Numbered from the stretch's first letter, positions 44,149 to 54,435 are shown. The stretch: 64,000 nucleotides of DNA from Nonlabens xiamenensis (GCF_003865345.1 NZ_RMVE01000001.1:620001-684000); one strand, 5' to 3'. The notes: generated by a model from the sequence alone, not told the origin. A program made the numbers and translations.

Positions 44149-46575
44149 TTAAAAGCCCACGCTCTTTTGATTTGTTCTTTCTTCCTCTTCCGGGGCGGTC
44201 ACCTCGTTATTATCCAATCTGAAGTTCCCGAATTTATAGGTAAAACCTACAGCAATGGTTTGGGTTTCTGGTAAGGCCAGGTAGAAGTTGTCCTGATTCA
44301 AATAACGGCTACTTAGTGGCTGGTTCTGACTTAAAAAGATGTCGTTGAACTCAAGTGTCAGTAAGGCTCGGTCGTCCCACAGGCGTTTGGCAAAACTCAG
44401 GTTGGTGGTCAGCATATTTTCAAACTTATATGAGCCTACCAGTATACTGGATAAATAGCCTACTTGCAAATCCATACTCAGACTGCGATCGTCGGCCAGG
44501 TTAAATCGGTTAAAAGCATTTAAGTAGATACCTGTGGTATTTAACTGTTGGTCTACTCCTCCAGACTGTTGGGCGACAAATTCATTTTCCATATAAAAAA
44601 GACTACCACTGGCTCCCAGGTACCAACTATTATTCACATAGCTGTAGTAGGCAGCGTCTACACTGTACTGCAGCTCATAGTTCAGGTTGGCATTCTGTGA
44701 GTTCAATTCATTGGTCGTATTATTTTGGAAAGGCAGTATGGCCAGCATATCCTCTGTATGTAGGAAATAGGCATCCACAAACCAGGTGTTTTTGTGGTTC
44801 CAGCCCACATTGACCTTATTACTAAAGGCCGGCTGCAAATTTGGATTTCCTGTGCTGAAGTTAGCGTCATTTACAAAAAAGCTGAAGGGATTCAAACTCC
44901 CGTACCTGGGTCGTTCAATACTCCTGCGATAGCTTAAAGTATAGGAATTGTTGGCATTGGCGGTTTTGGTCAAGGCAATGTTGGGGAAGAATTCGAGGTA
45001 TTCCTGTGTATTGACCAATCCCAATGACCTTGAATCTCCTTCAACATCGGTTTGTTCTACCCGCAGTCCAGCGGCCAGTGACCAAGATGACCAGCTACGG
45101 TCAATTTGAGCGTAGGCTGAATAAATAGTTTCATCGTACAAGAATAGATCCGATTGGGCTGGGTTGATCACCTGACCGTTGTCGGTGTCAAAGAATTCCT
45201 GCTCACTGCTGGAATCTACCCTGGAATATTTAAGTCCGCCCTTGAAGTCATAACTGCCCAATGCTGTACTGAAATCCAATTTTCCTGTATAGATATCAAT
45301 ATCTTGCAAGATGTCAGTAAAAAAGCTGTTGGTGCCGGTAGTATTCTGGTTTTCATCAAAAAAGGTACTGAACAAATCTTGGGTGATATCTCGGTTGTTG
45401 AATATATAATTTCCTTCTAGACTTAGACTGGCGCCTTGGTCGTTAAGTTGGCTGTTCCAGGCGGCGTTGATAAAACCATTGGTGCGGTCTCTTTCTAAAT
45501 CTGTCTGCGTATCAAAACCGCTAAAACTGGTTGCGTCATTTTCCAAGATCAGGGTTTGGTTGTTCGTATTAGCTTCATTGTTTTGGTTGCTGTTCAGGTT
45601 ACCCGAGAAACTGATACTGTTTTTATCATTCAGGCTGATGTCTACAATCGCGTTGAGGTTGTGGGCATCACTGCGGTCCACGTTTTCAAACTCCATGAAC
45701 CAGCGCTCTGACCGTGTACCATCTGGATTGAAAAATCCGATTTGGGATTCCTCCCGCTTGAAATCTTTGCGCGGGTTGTAATTGTAATTAGCATAGACAT
45801 TCAGCCAATCATTTTTATAGAACTGGGAGAGTCCGATCTGGTATTTGGCAAATTTGTCAATGGTATATTTGCCTTGAACACTTCCTTTATAGCCCAAAGA
45901 AATACCTTTGGAAGTGTTAATGTTGATCACGGCAACACCTTCGGCATCATATTGGGCTGGCGGGTTGGTAATCACTTCTACACTTTTGACATTATCAGCG
46001 CTATAGCCACTGAGCAGAGCGTTGAGTTCAGAAGAGGTGAGGTAAACACGTTTGTTGTTGATATAAATGATGGCCGGCGAATTTTGCACCATATAACTGC
46101 CGTTCATTTCTACCACACCTGGGGTGCGTTTGAGTATGTTATCTGCCATTCCTGTACTGAGTACCGTATTCTCTACTTGAAACACCAATCGATCCGGACG
46201 TTTTTCTACCGTAGGTTTGATCGCGGTCAATGTAATTTCATCCAAAGATTGTTGGTCGGTGGCCATTTCGAGAATTCCTAAGTCGGTGTCAGCGGTCAGG
46301 GATAGCTTTCGCGAAAGCGTAACATAACCTACCGAACTGGCAAGCAACTGATAGTCTCCAGAGGGAAGGGAAGCAAAGGCAAATTTTCCCTTTTCATCAG
46401 AAATTGTAGCTTGGTAAAAAGTGCTGTCCGGCATTTTAAGTAGGACAATATTGGCATATTCAATGGGTTGAGTTGTCTGACTTTGGGAAAGACTTTCACG
46501 CAATTGTCCTGTTAGATCATTTTGCGCGTTTGAATGCAGAAAAATAAAGAGGAAAAAGTAAGGGAAATATTTCAT
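44149..46575 (-). CDS. TonB-type outer-membrane receptor with carboxypeptidase-like domain
   Basis: 808 aa. A signal peptide (KYFPYFFLFIFLHSNAQ) is followed by a carboxypeptidase-regulatory-like domain (about 35-105, EYANIVLLKMPDSTFYQATI) and a plug-like region (about 115-235: LDEITLTAIKPTVEKRPDRL, NILKRTPGVVEMNG). An outer-membrane barrel of the OMP_b-brl_3 type (about 400-790) follows, ending VGFTYKFGNFR and a charged tail. The palindromic repeat is read in frame as L-S-R-K-L. Substrate unknown; it is a lone gene. Confidence 0.9.
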   Translation of the reverse strand: MKYFPYFFLFIFLHSNAQNDLTGQLRESLSQSQTTQPIEYANIVLLKMPDSTFYQATISDEKGKFAFASLPSGDYQLLASSVGYVTLSRKLSLTADTDLGILEMATDQQSLDEITLTAIKPTVEKRPDRLVFQVENTVLSTGMADNILKRTPGVVEMNGSYMVQNSPAIIYINNKRVYLTSSELNALLSGYSADNVKSVEVITNPPAQYDAEGVAVININTSKGISLGYKGSVQGKYTIDKFAKYQIGLSQFYKNDWLNVYANYNYNPRKDFKREESQIGFFNPDGTRSERWFMEFENVDRSDAHNLNAIVDISLNDKNSISFSGNLNSNQNNEANTNNQTLILENDATSFSGFDTQTDLERDRTNGFINAAWNSQLNDQGASLSLEGNYIFNNRDITQDLFSTFFDENQNTTGTNSFFTDILQDIDIYTGKLDFSTALGSYDFKGGLKYSRVDSSSEQEFFDTDNGQVINPAQSDLFLYDETIYSAYAQIDRSWSSWSLAAGLRVEQTDVEGDSRSLGLVNTQEYLEFFPNIALTKTANANNSYTLSYRRSIERPRYGSLNPFSFFVNDANFSTGNPNLQPAFSNKVNVGWNHKNTWFVDAYFLHTEDMLAILPFQNNTTNELNSQNANLNYELQYSVDAAYYSYVNNSWYLGASGSLFYMENEFVAQQSGGVDQQLNTTGIYLNAFNRFNLADDRSLSMDLQVGYLSSILVGSYKFENMLTTNLSFAKRLWDDRALLTLEFNDIFLSQNQPLSSRYLNQDNFYLALPETQTIAVGFTYKFGNFRLDNNEVTAPEEEERTNQKSVGF
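46305..46318. repeat. Palindromic repeat, site 9 (14-bp core, in CDS)
   Basis: GCTTTCGCGAAAGC; outer pair broken on the left. Read as L-S-R-K-L in the TonB-type receptor. Confidence 0.85.
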
Positions 46576-46638
46576 GGTAAGTGGTATGGAGTGGCTAAAA
46601 TAGCAAAGCCCAAAGAATTTTCCCGATCCGATTTAGAT

Positions 46639-46646
46639 TATATTTG
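46639..46646 (+). promoter_or_regulatory. -7 element of lepA
   Basis: TATATTTG, a TAnnTTTG match, 19 nt before the ATG. Confidence 0.55.
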
Positions 46647-46664
46647 CAGCCTATTGACAGGAAT

Positions 46665-48464
46665 ATGAAGAACATACGTAACTTTTGTATCATCGCCCAT
46701 ATCGACCACGGTAAGAGTACGCTGGCAGACAGACTGTTAGACGCTACCCAGACCGTAACCAAGCGGGAGTCTCAGGCCCAGTTGTTGGACAATATGGACT
46801 TGGAACGCGAGCGCGGGATAACGATCAAATCCCATGCGATACAAATGAATTATAAGGCGCCGGATGGAGAGGAGTATATTTTGAATTTGATCGATACACC
46901 GGGTCACGTTGATTTTAGTTATGAAGTTTCTCGTTCGATCGCTGCCTGTGAAGGTGCGCTGCTAATTGTAGATGCGGCCCAAAGTATTCAGGCCCAAACC
47001 ATTTCTAATTTATACTTGGCGTTGGAGAACGACCTAGAAATTATACCTGTATTGAACAAAGTGGACTTGCCTAGTGCAAATCCAGAAGAAGTGACTGATG
47101 ATATCGTGGATTTGTTGGGTTGTGACGCCAGTGAGGTCATTCCAGCCAGTGCCAAAACCGGATTGGGAATTCAAGATATCCTGGATGCCATCATAGAGCG
47201 TATTCCAGCCCCTAAAGGAAATCCAGATGAGCCGCTACAAGCATTGATTTTTGATTCTCATTACAACCAATTCCGTGGGGTAGAAACTATCTTTAGGGTG
47301 ATCAATGGCCGGATTAGAAAAGGTCAACACATTAGGTTTGTCAATACGGGTGAAGATTATTATGCCGACGAAGTAGGAACCCTGAAATTGAACCAGGTTC
47401 CGAAAAAGGAAATCAGTGCCGGAGACGTAGGGTATTTGATTACTGGTATCAAAGAGGCCAAAGAAGTAAAAGTTGGAGATACCATCACTGATCACGAGGA
47501 CCCTACCAAAAATGCTATTTCTGGATTTGAAGATGTGAAACCAATGGTATTTGCGGGAATTTATCCAGTAGATACTGAAGACTACGAAGATTTACGGGCC
47601 AGTATGGAAAAGCTTCAGCTTAACGATGCTTCCTTGGTCTTTCAGGCAGAAAGTAGTGCCGCTCTGGGTTTTGGATTTCGATGCGGATTCCTGGGCATGT
47701 TGCATTTGGAAATCATTCAGGAGCGTTTGGAACGCGAATTTGACATGACTGTGATTACGACGGTGCCTAACGTGTCATATTTTGCTTATACCAACAAGGA
47801 ACCGGATGAGCCAATTATCGTAAACAATCCTAGTGATTTGCCCGAGCCTTCTACTTTGAATAGGGTAGAAGAGCCATTTATCAAGGCTACCATTATTACC
47901 AAAGCCGATTTTGTAGGGAATGTCATGTCTTTATGTATTGAAAAGCGCGGTGTGGTGACCAACCAAACTTACTTGACGACTGAGCGTGTAGAATTGACTT
48001 TTGACATGCCTTTGGCAGAAATTGTTTTTGATTTTTACGATCGTCTAAAAACGGTTTCTAAAGGTTATGCTTCTTTTGATTACTCACCGATCGGAATGCG
48101 CTCTTCCAAACTCGTGCGTCTGGATGTACTGCTCAACGGGCAAACTGTAGATGCCTTGAGTGCTTTGATCCACTTTGATAATGCATATAACATCGGGAAA
48201 AAGATGGTGGAAAAATTACGCGAACTGATTCCGCGACAGCAATTTGATATCCCGGTGCAGGCGGCTATTGGTGCCAAGATTATCGCGAGGGAAACCATCA
48301 AGGCCTTGCGTAAGGATGTGACGGCCAAATGTTATGGTGGGGATATTTCGCGAAAGCGTAAACTCCTGGAAAAACAGAAAAAAGGTAAAAAGCGTATGCG
48401 TCAGGTTGGGAATGTGGAGATTCCGCAACAAGCTTTTATGGCAGTGCTCAAGCTGAACGACTAG
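46665..48464 (+). CDS. lepA: Elongation factor 4 (LepA)
   Basis: 599 aa from the ATG at 46665; the frame is open 7 residues earlier but [20 protein letters not shown] is the normal start. GTPase domain with P-loop AHIDHGKST, switch [20 protein letters not shown] and NKVDLP. Domains II and III, the LepA-specific C-terminal domain ([15 protein letters not shown]) and the basic tail ([17 protein letters not shown]) follow. It back-translocates or remodels the ribosome. It converges with the antiporter gene 180 nt away. Confidence 0.97.
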   Translation: MKNIRNFCIIAHIDHGKSTLADRLLDATQTVTKRESQAQLLDNMDLERERGITIKSHAIQMNYKAPDGEEYILNLIDTPGHVDFSYEVSRSIAACEGALLIVDAAQSIQAQTISNLYLALENDLEIIPVLNKVDLPSANPEEVTDDIVDLLGCDASEVIPASAKTGLGIQDILDAIIERIPAPKGNPDEPLQALIFDSHYNQFRGVETIFRVINGRIRKGQHIRFVNTGEDYYADEVGTLKLNQVPKKEISAGDVGYLITGIKEAKEVKVGDTITDHEDPTKNAISGFEDVKPMVFAGIYPVDTEDYEDLRASMEKLQLNDASLVFQAESSAALGFGFRCGFLGMLHLEIIQERLEREFDMTVITTVPNVSYFAYTNKEPDEPIIVNNPSDLPEPSTLNRVEEPFIKATIITKADFVGNVMSLCIEKRGVVTNQTYLTTERVELTFDMPLAEIVFDFYDRLKTVSKGYASFDYSPIGMRSSKLVRLDVLLNGQTVDALSALIHFDNAYNIGKKMVEKLRELIPRQQFDIPVQAAIGAKIIARETIKALRKDVTAKCYGGDISRKRKLLEKQKKGKKRMRQVGNVEIPQQAFMAVLKLND

Positions 48465-48643
48465 TTCTTATCCACCATCCTCATACTTGTCCTGATCCTT
48501 GTTCATTTGAATCAAGTCAGTTTTGGCAGGGGATGCTGCAGGTTAATCAAGAGAGAGGTGTTTTACTCGTCCCACCTATTGAAACATGCCTAGTTAGAAC
48601 CAGCAAAAATTGCTTTCAAGAGCAAACGATTGATGATCGGGTA

Positions 48644-50497
48644 TTACTCCGTGATATCGGTGGTGATTTCGCCAGTAGCCTTTTCTTTAATTTCTTTACC
48701 CATATATGCCAGGTAGCTGCCTTCCTCTACATTTACTTTGAGGGACAAAGAGGGGACGATTTCGATTTTGTTTTCATGCCTTAGGAACAAGGGTATGATA
48801 TCCTCATCAGTTTTGGTAATCTCGATCAGGCCTTCATAATGTTCTTGATTGCGCACCTCTATCTCGTGAATTTTCCCGTGATTGCGCGCGACTTCCATCA
48901 TATTGACATAATCATCGGTTGCAGAAAACAATCCAGTATTCGGATTCTTATTGGGATTACTGACCTCATTGGAATGTACCAGTCTATAAGCACCATTTTC
49001 ACCAAATCGCTTACCGAATCGCTCGATGGCGTAATCGTTGATCTGTGAGTTTCCGGTTAGCGCCAGTAAAAATCCGATATTGTTGAACTCGATATCATTA
49101 GAGATGGAGTCAGAGTAAATATCTGCGACGGTGGCTTCTAAACCTTGTTCTTGGGCTACTTTGACATTGCTGGCATTGGTATCCACCAAGACCACGCTGC
49201 GACCATTATGCTGGAGGTATTTTGCAATTAGGCGAGAGAATTTGGAAGCCCCTACAATCATGATACCATTGGACTGTTTCAAGAATACACCCACGATTTG
49301 TGCAAAAAGTCTGGCTGTAGTTGCATTGAGTAATACAGTTCCTAGTACGATCATAAACACCAGAGGAGTGATGTACTCGGCACCTTCCACCCCTTGAAGA
49401 ACTAATTTTGTTCCAAAAAGTGAGGCGATACCAGCGGCGACGATTCCTCTAGGACCTACCCAAGAAATAAACAGTTTTTCGTTGGTCTTTAAGCTACTAT
49501 TGGTCGAACTCGCAAAAACACTCAGCGGTCTTAATACAAAGGCGACAATCACAAACAATACGGCAGTTTCCCATCGGTAGATCAAGTAAAGATCTTCCAT
49601 ATTGATATTGGCGGCCAGTAGAATAAACAGAATAGAAATAAGTAAAACACTCAGGGATTCTTTAAAATAGAGCAATTCCTTGATATTGGGCAAGTTGATG
49701 TTTCCCAGTACCATTCCCATCACTACAACGGCGAGTAGACCAGATTCGTGGGCAAAAGCATCACTAAGAACAAAAACACCCAGTACGGCTGCTAGGGTAA
49801 ATACGTTGAGTAAATAGTGTGGAATAAGTTTCTTCTTGATGGAAAAAGCCAAAGCATGGGCAAAGGAAAATCCAAAGGTGAATCCAAAGAGCACAATTTT
49901 GGCAAACTCCTCCAGCGCTACCAGAGTAAATTCTCCTCCTGCACTCGAACTGATAAATTCAAATACCAATACCGCAAACAAGGCACCGATAGGGTCAATC
50001 AGAATTCCTTCCCACTTCAAAATAGAACTCACATCTTTAGTCAACGGAATATTGCGCAGGATAGGGGTAATCACGGTGGGACCGGTAACAATGATTAAAG
50101 CCGAAAATAATAGGGCAATTTGCCAAGAAAACCCAAAGAGATAGTGCGTCGCAATTCCCGCTCCTATAAAGGTGATAATCACACCTACAGAAATCAATTT
50201 ACCAATGACAGGTCCAGTGGTCAGAATCTCTGCTTTTTTCAAGGTCAGACCACCCTCAAACAGAATCACACTGATCGCAAGTGATACAAAATAAAACAGC
50301 CCCTCTCCTGGAAACAACCCATTATCTCCGTTCCAAATGGGTTCGATTATTTTTGAAGCATCCTCTGTGTACAAGGTTGCAAGGGGGCCGACCAGTAATC
50401 CAATAATGATCAATGGCAAGATGGCAGGGATCTTGAACCTCCAGGCCATCCATTGGGCAAGTATTCCTAAAATGATGATTCCGGCGAGTTCTAGCAT
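48644..50497 (-). CDS. Cation:proton antiporter, CPA1/NhaP type with TrkA domain
   Basis: 617 aa. A transmembrane antiporter domain of about a dozen helices covers residues 1-390 (ILAQWMAWRFKIPAILPLIIIGLLVGPL, VLFEGGLTLK, GPTVITPILR with membrane polar site). It is followed by a TrkA-N Rossmann domain (about 402-520, GIMIVGASKFSRLIAKYLQ) and a TrkA-C-like end (about 540-617). This build is typical of K+ or Na+:H+ antiporters regulated by nucleotide binding. A lone leftward gene. Confidence 0.92.
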   Translation of the reverse strand: MLELAGIIILGILAQWMAWRFKIPAILPLIIIGLLVGPLATLYTEDASKIIEPIWNGDNGLFPGEGLFYFVSLAISVILFEGGLTLKKAEILTTGPVIGKLISVGVIITFIGAGIATHYLFGFSWQIALLFSALIIVTGPTVITPILRNIPLTKDVSSILKWEGILIDPIGALFAVLVFEFISSSAGGEFTLVALEEFAKIVLFGFTFGFSFAHALAFSIKKKLIPHYLLNVFTLAAVLGVFVLSDAFAHESGLLAVVVMGMVLGNINLPNIKELLYFKESLSVLLISILFILLAANINMEDLYLIYRWETAVLFVIVAFVLRPLSVFASSTNSSLKTNEKLFISWVGPRGIVAAGIASLFGTKLVLQGVEGAEYITPLVFMIVLGTVLLNATTARLFAQIVGVFLKQSNGIMIVGASKFSRLIAKYLQHNGRSVVLVDTNASNVKVAQEQGLEATVADIYSDSISNDIEFNNIGFLLALTGNSQINDYAIERFGKRFGENGAYRLVHSNEVSNPNKNPNTGLFSATDDYVNMMEVARNHGKIHEIEVRNQEHYEGLIEITKTDEDIIPLFLRHENKIEIVPSLSLKVNVEEGSYLAYMGKEIKEKATGEITTDITE

Positions 50498-50862
50498 GCT
50501 TTAATTTTCAGTGAAATTACAATCTTTTTTATTTCTATAACCCAAGGCGCTAACCGAGAGTTTTTAACACTTGTATACCTAAATATACAAGTTGACTAAA
50601 TTAAGCACAAATCCTAGCCTTGTAAAATGCTTTAACCCAGCTTTAGAATTTGAATAGATGAATAGGTAGGAATATGACAAAGGCAACTACCAAATTTTCA
50701 GTCAATACGACCAGACTGAGTTGCAGAATTGTCAAAATATGCTGCATTGGGATAAAAACTGGACAACAGATCAGGCATTTAACTAAAATTAACGCATTTA
50801 CCACCAAAAATGCTCTTTCACTGGTTCAACGGTAATCGGGCTATTTTGTATTTTCGTGTTTC
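50498..50862. other. Divergent spacer antiporter / MBL hydrolase
   Basis: About 365 nt without a gene. The MBL start has a near -7 match (TATTTTCG, 50849-50856) only 7 nt before the ATG, which would mean an almost leaderless mRNA. No palindromic repeat or hairpin seen. Confidence 0.4.
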
Positions 50863-51717
50863 ATGAAATTACATGCTATAGAGGCCGGAAATTTTAAGTT
50901 GGATGGAGGCGCCATGTTTGGTGTGGTTCCTAAAAGTTTGTGGCAACGTACCAACCCACCTGATGCGAATAATATGATCGATATGGCTGCCAGATGTCTT
51001 CTGGTAGAAAATAGCGATCGACTTACCTTGATCGATACCGGGATGGGTAACAAACAATCCGAAAAGTTTTTTGGTTACTATTATATGGACCACAGGTTTG
51101 ATCTGGACTCTTCCCTTCAGCAAAAAGGGTTTTCCAGAGATGATATTACTGACGTGTTTTTAACCCACTTACATTTTGACCATTGTGGCGGAGTCATCCA
51201 GAAAAGTGATAAGGGAGATTATTTTGAGCCCGCTTTCGCGAAAGCGGTATGCCACTCCAATGCCAGCCACTGGAATTGGGCGACTGATCCCAATGCCAGG
51301 GAGAAAGCTAGTTTTCTCAAGGAAAACATTTTACCAATCAAAGAAAGCGGTCAGCTGAATTTTATCCAGCAAAACAGCACGTATGAAACAGCGGCGGAGA
51401 TGGATTTTGACATTCTTTTTGTCGACGGTCATACCGAAAAGATGATGATTCCACATTTTCATATCGATGGTAAGACTTTCGTGTATATGGCCGATCTGCT
51501 TCCAACTGCTGGTCACGTTCCACTACCTTATGTCATGGGATACGACACTCGGCCTTTATTAACACTGGATGAAAAAGCAAAATTTCTGGATAAAGCAGCT
51601 TCTAATAACTATTATTTGATTTTAGAACACGATCCGCATCATGAAATTATTACAGTAAAGCATACGGAGAGAGGTGTAAGGCACGATAAAACTTTTACAT
51701 TTGAAGAATTATTATAA
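50863..51717 (+). CDS. Metallo-beta-lactamase-fold hydrolase
   Basis: 284 aa. Zinc motif H102-x-H104-x-D106-H107 in THLHFDHCGG, plus later His ligands (VDGHTEKM, LEHDPHHEI). It belongs to the broad MBL hydrolase group that includes lactonases acting on quorum signals; the exact substrate is not provable. The palindromic repeat is read in frame as P-A-F-A-K-A-V. It is 16 nt upstream of the subtilase gene and may be co-transcribed. Confidence 0.87.
   Translation: MKLHAIEAGNFKLDGGAMFGVVPKSLWQRTNPPDANNMIDMAARCLLVENSDRLTLIDTGMGNKQSEKFFGYYYMDHRFDLDSSLQQKGFSRDDITDVFLTHLHFDHCGGVIQKSDKGDYFEPAFAKAVCHSNASHWNWATDPNAREKASFLKENILPIKESGQLNFIQQNSTYETAAEMDFDILFVDGHTEKMMIPHFHIDGKTFVYMADLLPTAGHVPLPYVMGYDTRPLLTLDEKAKFLDKAASNNYYLILEHDPHHEIITVKHTERGVRHDKTFTFEELL
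51231..51246. repeat. Palindromic repeat, site 10 (16 bp, in CDS)
   Basis: Perfect CGCTTTCGCGAAAGCG in the MBL gene, read as AFAKA, the same frame as site 3; flanks extend the palindrome (CCGC..GCGG). Confidence 0.95.
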
Positions 51718-51733
51718 ATAACAATAAGAAACT

Positions 51734-53362
51734 ATGAAATATACATTTTTAAAACATTTGGCTCTGGGAGTAGCCGCCACGGGAATGCTTGTGGGTTGTG
51801 GAAGCGGTTCAGCTATCGTTTCCCCACCGATTGAAAACATCGATCAGATGCCACTCAAAACTCAGGAGCTTACTGAATATGAAAAACAAAACTGGAAAGA
51901 CCTGGATTTGATAGCTGATACTATTCCGGGAATGAGTGTCAATAAAGCTTATGAAGAAATTTTAAAAGACAGAAAAGGTAAAGATGTTATTGTTGCCGTT
52001 ATCGACTCAGGTGTAGATACTGAGCACGAAGATCTTGATGACGTGCTTTGGGTCAATGAAGATGAAATTCCAGGTAACGGTAAGGATGATGATAACAATG
52101 GCTATATCGATGATGTTCACGGTTGGAATTTCTTGGGAGACATCGTAGAAGAAAATTTAGAATACGAGCGAATTCTGAGGGATAAAGATAGGTTGCCAGC
52201 AGATATGGTTGCCAAGGCTCAGAAGGAATACGATGAGAAATTGGCTAGCGCCGAGAAGGAAAAAGCATTTTATGAGGGAATCTTACAGCAGGTAAGAGCA
52301 GTCGATGCCATTTTGGAAAAATCCACGGGTAAAGAAGATTATACTGATGAAGATGTCAAGGCAATTACTAAAGATGACCAAGAAACTCAACAGGCTGCGA
52401 TGTTTTACAACAGACTTAGAGCCAATGGCCTAGAAAGTCTAGACGATGCCGAAGAGCAGGTCACAACCTTGATCAATGAGAGCGCGGCTTTGCTGAATGG
52501 GGAAAAACTCAAAACCAATTTCCGAAAGGATATTTTGAATGATGATCCTTATGTATGGGATACCGGAGTGTATGGAAACAATGAGTATGCTGGACCAGAC
52601 CCAGAAAAAGCGGACGCCTTTCACGGAACCCACGTTGCTGGAATCATCGCCGCTGAACGAGATAACGATAAAGGAGTTAATGGTGTAGCAGATCACGCTA
52701 AAATAATGGTGTTGCGCGCTGTTTCTTCAGCCGATGAGTACGACAAAGATGTTGCAAAGGCCATCAGATATGCGGCAGACAATGGCGCAAAGGTTATCAA
52801 TACCAGCTTTGGGAAATACCACTCCACCAATCCAGAGTGGGTATGGGATGCGATCAAATATGCGGCTAGTAAAGATGTATTAATCGTAAATGCCGCTGGA
52901 AATGAGGGCACCGATACGGACACCACCCAAGTGTATCCTCAAGATCAAGAGTTGGCTGGCGCTGAGATCAGTTCAAACTTCCTGACTGTAGGTGCGTTAA
53001 ATTTTACCTATGGCTCTGATCTGCCCGCAACATTCTCTAATTATGGTAAATCCTCGGTGGATGTATTTGCACCAGGTGTAGCAATTTATTCTACAGCACC
53101 GTTGAATGAATATCGTAACGCCAGCGGTACTTCCATGGCTTCACCAGCGGTAGCCGGTGTGGCTGCTGTGATTCGTTCTTACTTTCCTAAGCTGACTGCG
53201 GCTCAAGTAAAGCAAGTCATCATGGACAGTGGTTTAACTACACAGGCTAGAGTCAACTTAGGTGGTGGCGAACAAGGTGAATTTAAAGCCTTTCAGGACG
53301 CCACTGTTTCTGGTAAAATGGCTAACCTATACAATGCCTTGATACTCGCATCAAAGATGTAA
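51734..53362 (+). CDS. Subtilisin-like (S8) serine protease lipoprotein
   Basis: 542 aa with lipobox VGC (GMLVGCGSGS). Catalytic triad D91 (VIDSGVDTEHED), H297 (FHGTHVAGI) and S467 (SGTSMASPAVAG), with the oxyanion Asn in VNAAGNEG. D and H are 206 residues apart instead of about 35 because a charged, partly coiled-coil insertion (EEKLASAEKEKAF-like, about 145-280) separates them, a layout common in Bacteroidota. Likely anchored at the cell surface or periplasm. It ends before a strong terminator. Confidence 0.92.
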   Translation: MKYTFLKHLALGVAATGMLVGCGSGSAIVSPPIENIDQMPLKTQELTEYEKQNWKDLDLIADTIPGMSVNKAYEEILKDRKGKDVIVAVIDSGVDTEHEDLDDVLWVNEDEIPGNGKDDDNNGYIDDVHGWNFLGDIVEENLEYERILRDKDRLPADMVAKAQKEYDEKLASAEKEKAFYEGILQQVRAVDAILEKSTGKEDYTDEDVKAITKDDQETQQAAMFYNRLRANGLESLDDAEEQVTTLINESAALLNGEKLKTNFRKDILNDDPYVWDTGVYGNNEYAGPDPEKADAFHGTHVAGIIAAERDNDKGVNGVADHAKIMVLRAVSSADEYDKDVAKAIRYAADNGAKVINTSFGKYHSTNPEWVWDAIKYAASKDVLIVNAAGNEGTDTDTTQVYPQDQELAGAEISSNFLTVGALNFTYGSDLPATFSNYGKSSVDVFAPGVAIYSTAPLNEYRNASGTSMASPAVAGVAAVIRSYFPKLTAAQVKQVIMDSGLTTQARVNLGGGEQGEFKAFQDATVSGKMANLYNALILASKM

Positions 53363-53387
53363 GTTGCTCAGATACAAGAAATATTAT

Positions 53388-53416
53388 AAGAGACCGAGCA
53401 ATCGGTCTCTTTTTTA
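53388..53416 (+). terminator. Terminator after the subtilase
   Basis: 9-bp perfect stem AGAGACCGA / TCGGTCTCT with GCAA loop, then a T-run, about 25 nt after the stop. Confidence 0.92.
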
Positions 53417-53469
53417 TTCACAAGCCCAATCAATTTTAAAAAGGCGGAACACATTTTGCTAAATGTCAG

Positions 53470-53477
53470 TATATTTG
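53470..53477 (+). promoter_or_regulatory. -7 element, possible promoter of the small membrane protein
   Basis: TATATTTG, a TAnnTTTG match, but 148 nt before the ATG at 53625, so the leader would be long. Confidence 0.35.
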
Positions 53478-53624
53478 CGGGCTATAATAATCACGGCTTT
53501 TGGACGTTAGAAAATGTGAATTATCGATAAAATGCACGTTTTTGAAATTTAATACAAAGTTGTCATGGGTTTTTTGCCCCGTTTGAGTTTAATTTTTACA
53601 TTCGCACCCAACCTAGAGATAAAT

Positions 53625-53816
53625 ATGTTGTTGAATCAGATACCCCTATCCTGCCTTGCGCTCATCCAGCAAGTTGCTCCACCTGAGCCTACTGGAAAGA
53701 TGGGACCTCCGGGTCCTCCAGGATTGCCTGTAGATACACATGTATGGGTGTTATTCTTGGCTGCTTTTTTAATCATGGGATGGGTATTTTTCCGCTCCCG
53801 CAAGCAACAGGCCTAA
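53625..53816 (+). CDS. Small secreted/membrane protein with Pro-rich motif and C-terminal helix
   Basis: 63 aa from the ATG at 53625 (frame open to 53565). An N-terminal hydrophobic stretch is followed by a proline-rich linker (APPEPTGKMGPPGPPGLPVD) and a C-terminal membrane helix (WVLFLAAFLIMGWVFF) with a basic end (RSRKQQA). This resembles the short Bacteroidota proteins whose tails carry a P-x-D motif, one helix and basic residues, as in CTERM-type sorting signals. The match is by eye. Its stop overlaps that of ribE by 3 nt, tail to tail. Confidence 0.6.
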   Translation: MLLNQIPLSCLALIQQVAPPEPTGKMGPPGPPGLPVDTHVWVLFLAAFLIMGWVFFRSRKQQA

Positions 53817-54403
53817 GATATTGGCTGCATTAATCTTTTGATATACTTTCCGATCACGTCAAACTCCAAGTTGACCACATCCCCTTTCTTCATTTCCTGA
53901 AAGCCTGTATGCTCATAAGTATAGGGTATGATAGCCACAGAAAAATTATGCTGTCCTGCATCGAAAACTGTAAGGCTGACTCCATTGATACAAATGCTGC
54001 CTTTTTCTATGGTAACATTGCCTAATGCTGGATCGTATTCAAAGCTAAAAACCCAAGAGCCGTCTTTATGAAGGATAGAAGTACAGACGCCTTTCTGGTC
54101 TACATGCCCTTGAACGATATGGCCGTCTAGCCTCGCATCCATCTTCATGGCACGTTCCAAATTTACCCTGTTGCCGACTTCCAGAAGACTTAAATTGGTT
54201 TTTTGAAGTGTTTCGTCAATGGCGGTAACGGTATATTCTAATCCGTCGATAGCTACAACTGTAAGACAAACACCATTATGAGCCAGGCTCTGGTCAATTT
54301 TTAATTCTGGCGTAATGTCGCATTTCAGGCGCAGGTTCAAGTTGCTGTTTTCTTTTTCAATCGCTGTAATGATTCCTATATTCTCAATGATTCCTGTAAA
54401 CAT
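53813..54403 (-). CDS. ribE: Riboflavin synthase alpha subunit
   Basis: 196 aa from the ATG at 54403 (MFTGIIENIGIITAIEKENS); the longer frame start at 54478 overlaps pdxA. Two lumazine-binding repeats are seen, the first with MFTGIIE and HNGVCLTVVAID, the second with MDARLDGHIVQGHVD and ICINGVSLTVFDA. It dismutates two lumazines to riboflavin in the cytoplasm. Length and ends fit the family. Confidence 0.94.
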   Translation of the reverse strand: MFTGIIENIGIITAIEKENSNLNLRLKCDITPELKIDQSLAHNGVCLTVVAIDGLEYTVTAIDETLQKTNLSLLEVGNRVNLERAMKMDARLDGHIVQGHVDQKGVCTSILHKDGSWVFSFEYDPALGNVTIEKGSICINGVSLTVFDAGQHNFSVAIIPYTYEHTGFQEMKKGDVVNLEFDVIGKYIKRLMQPIS

Positions 54404-54415
54404 ATACTGGGTGAA

Positions 54416-54435
54416 AAAGGTTATTTTTAACCTTT
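54416..54435. promoter_or_regulatory. Inverted repeat between ribE and pdxA
   Basis: AAAGGTTA-TTTT-TAACCTTT, a perfect 8-bp inverted repeat immediately downstream of the leftward ribE -7 element (TATTTTTG, 54436-54443). It may be an operator or a leader hairpin for ribE or pdxA. Confidence 0.4.

Noticed and set aside
48346-48358. Palindrome-like TTTCGCGAAAGCG near the end of lepA
   Set aside because: Only one half of the 16-bp form is present, and it encodes the conserved LepA I-S-R-K-R tail, so it is ordinary coding sequence.
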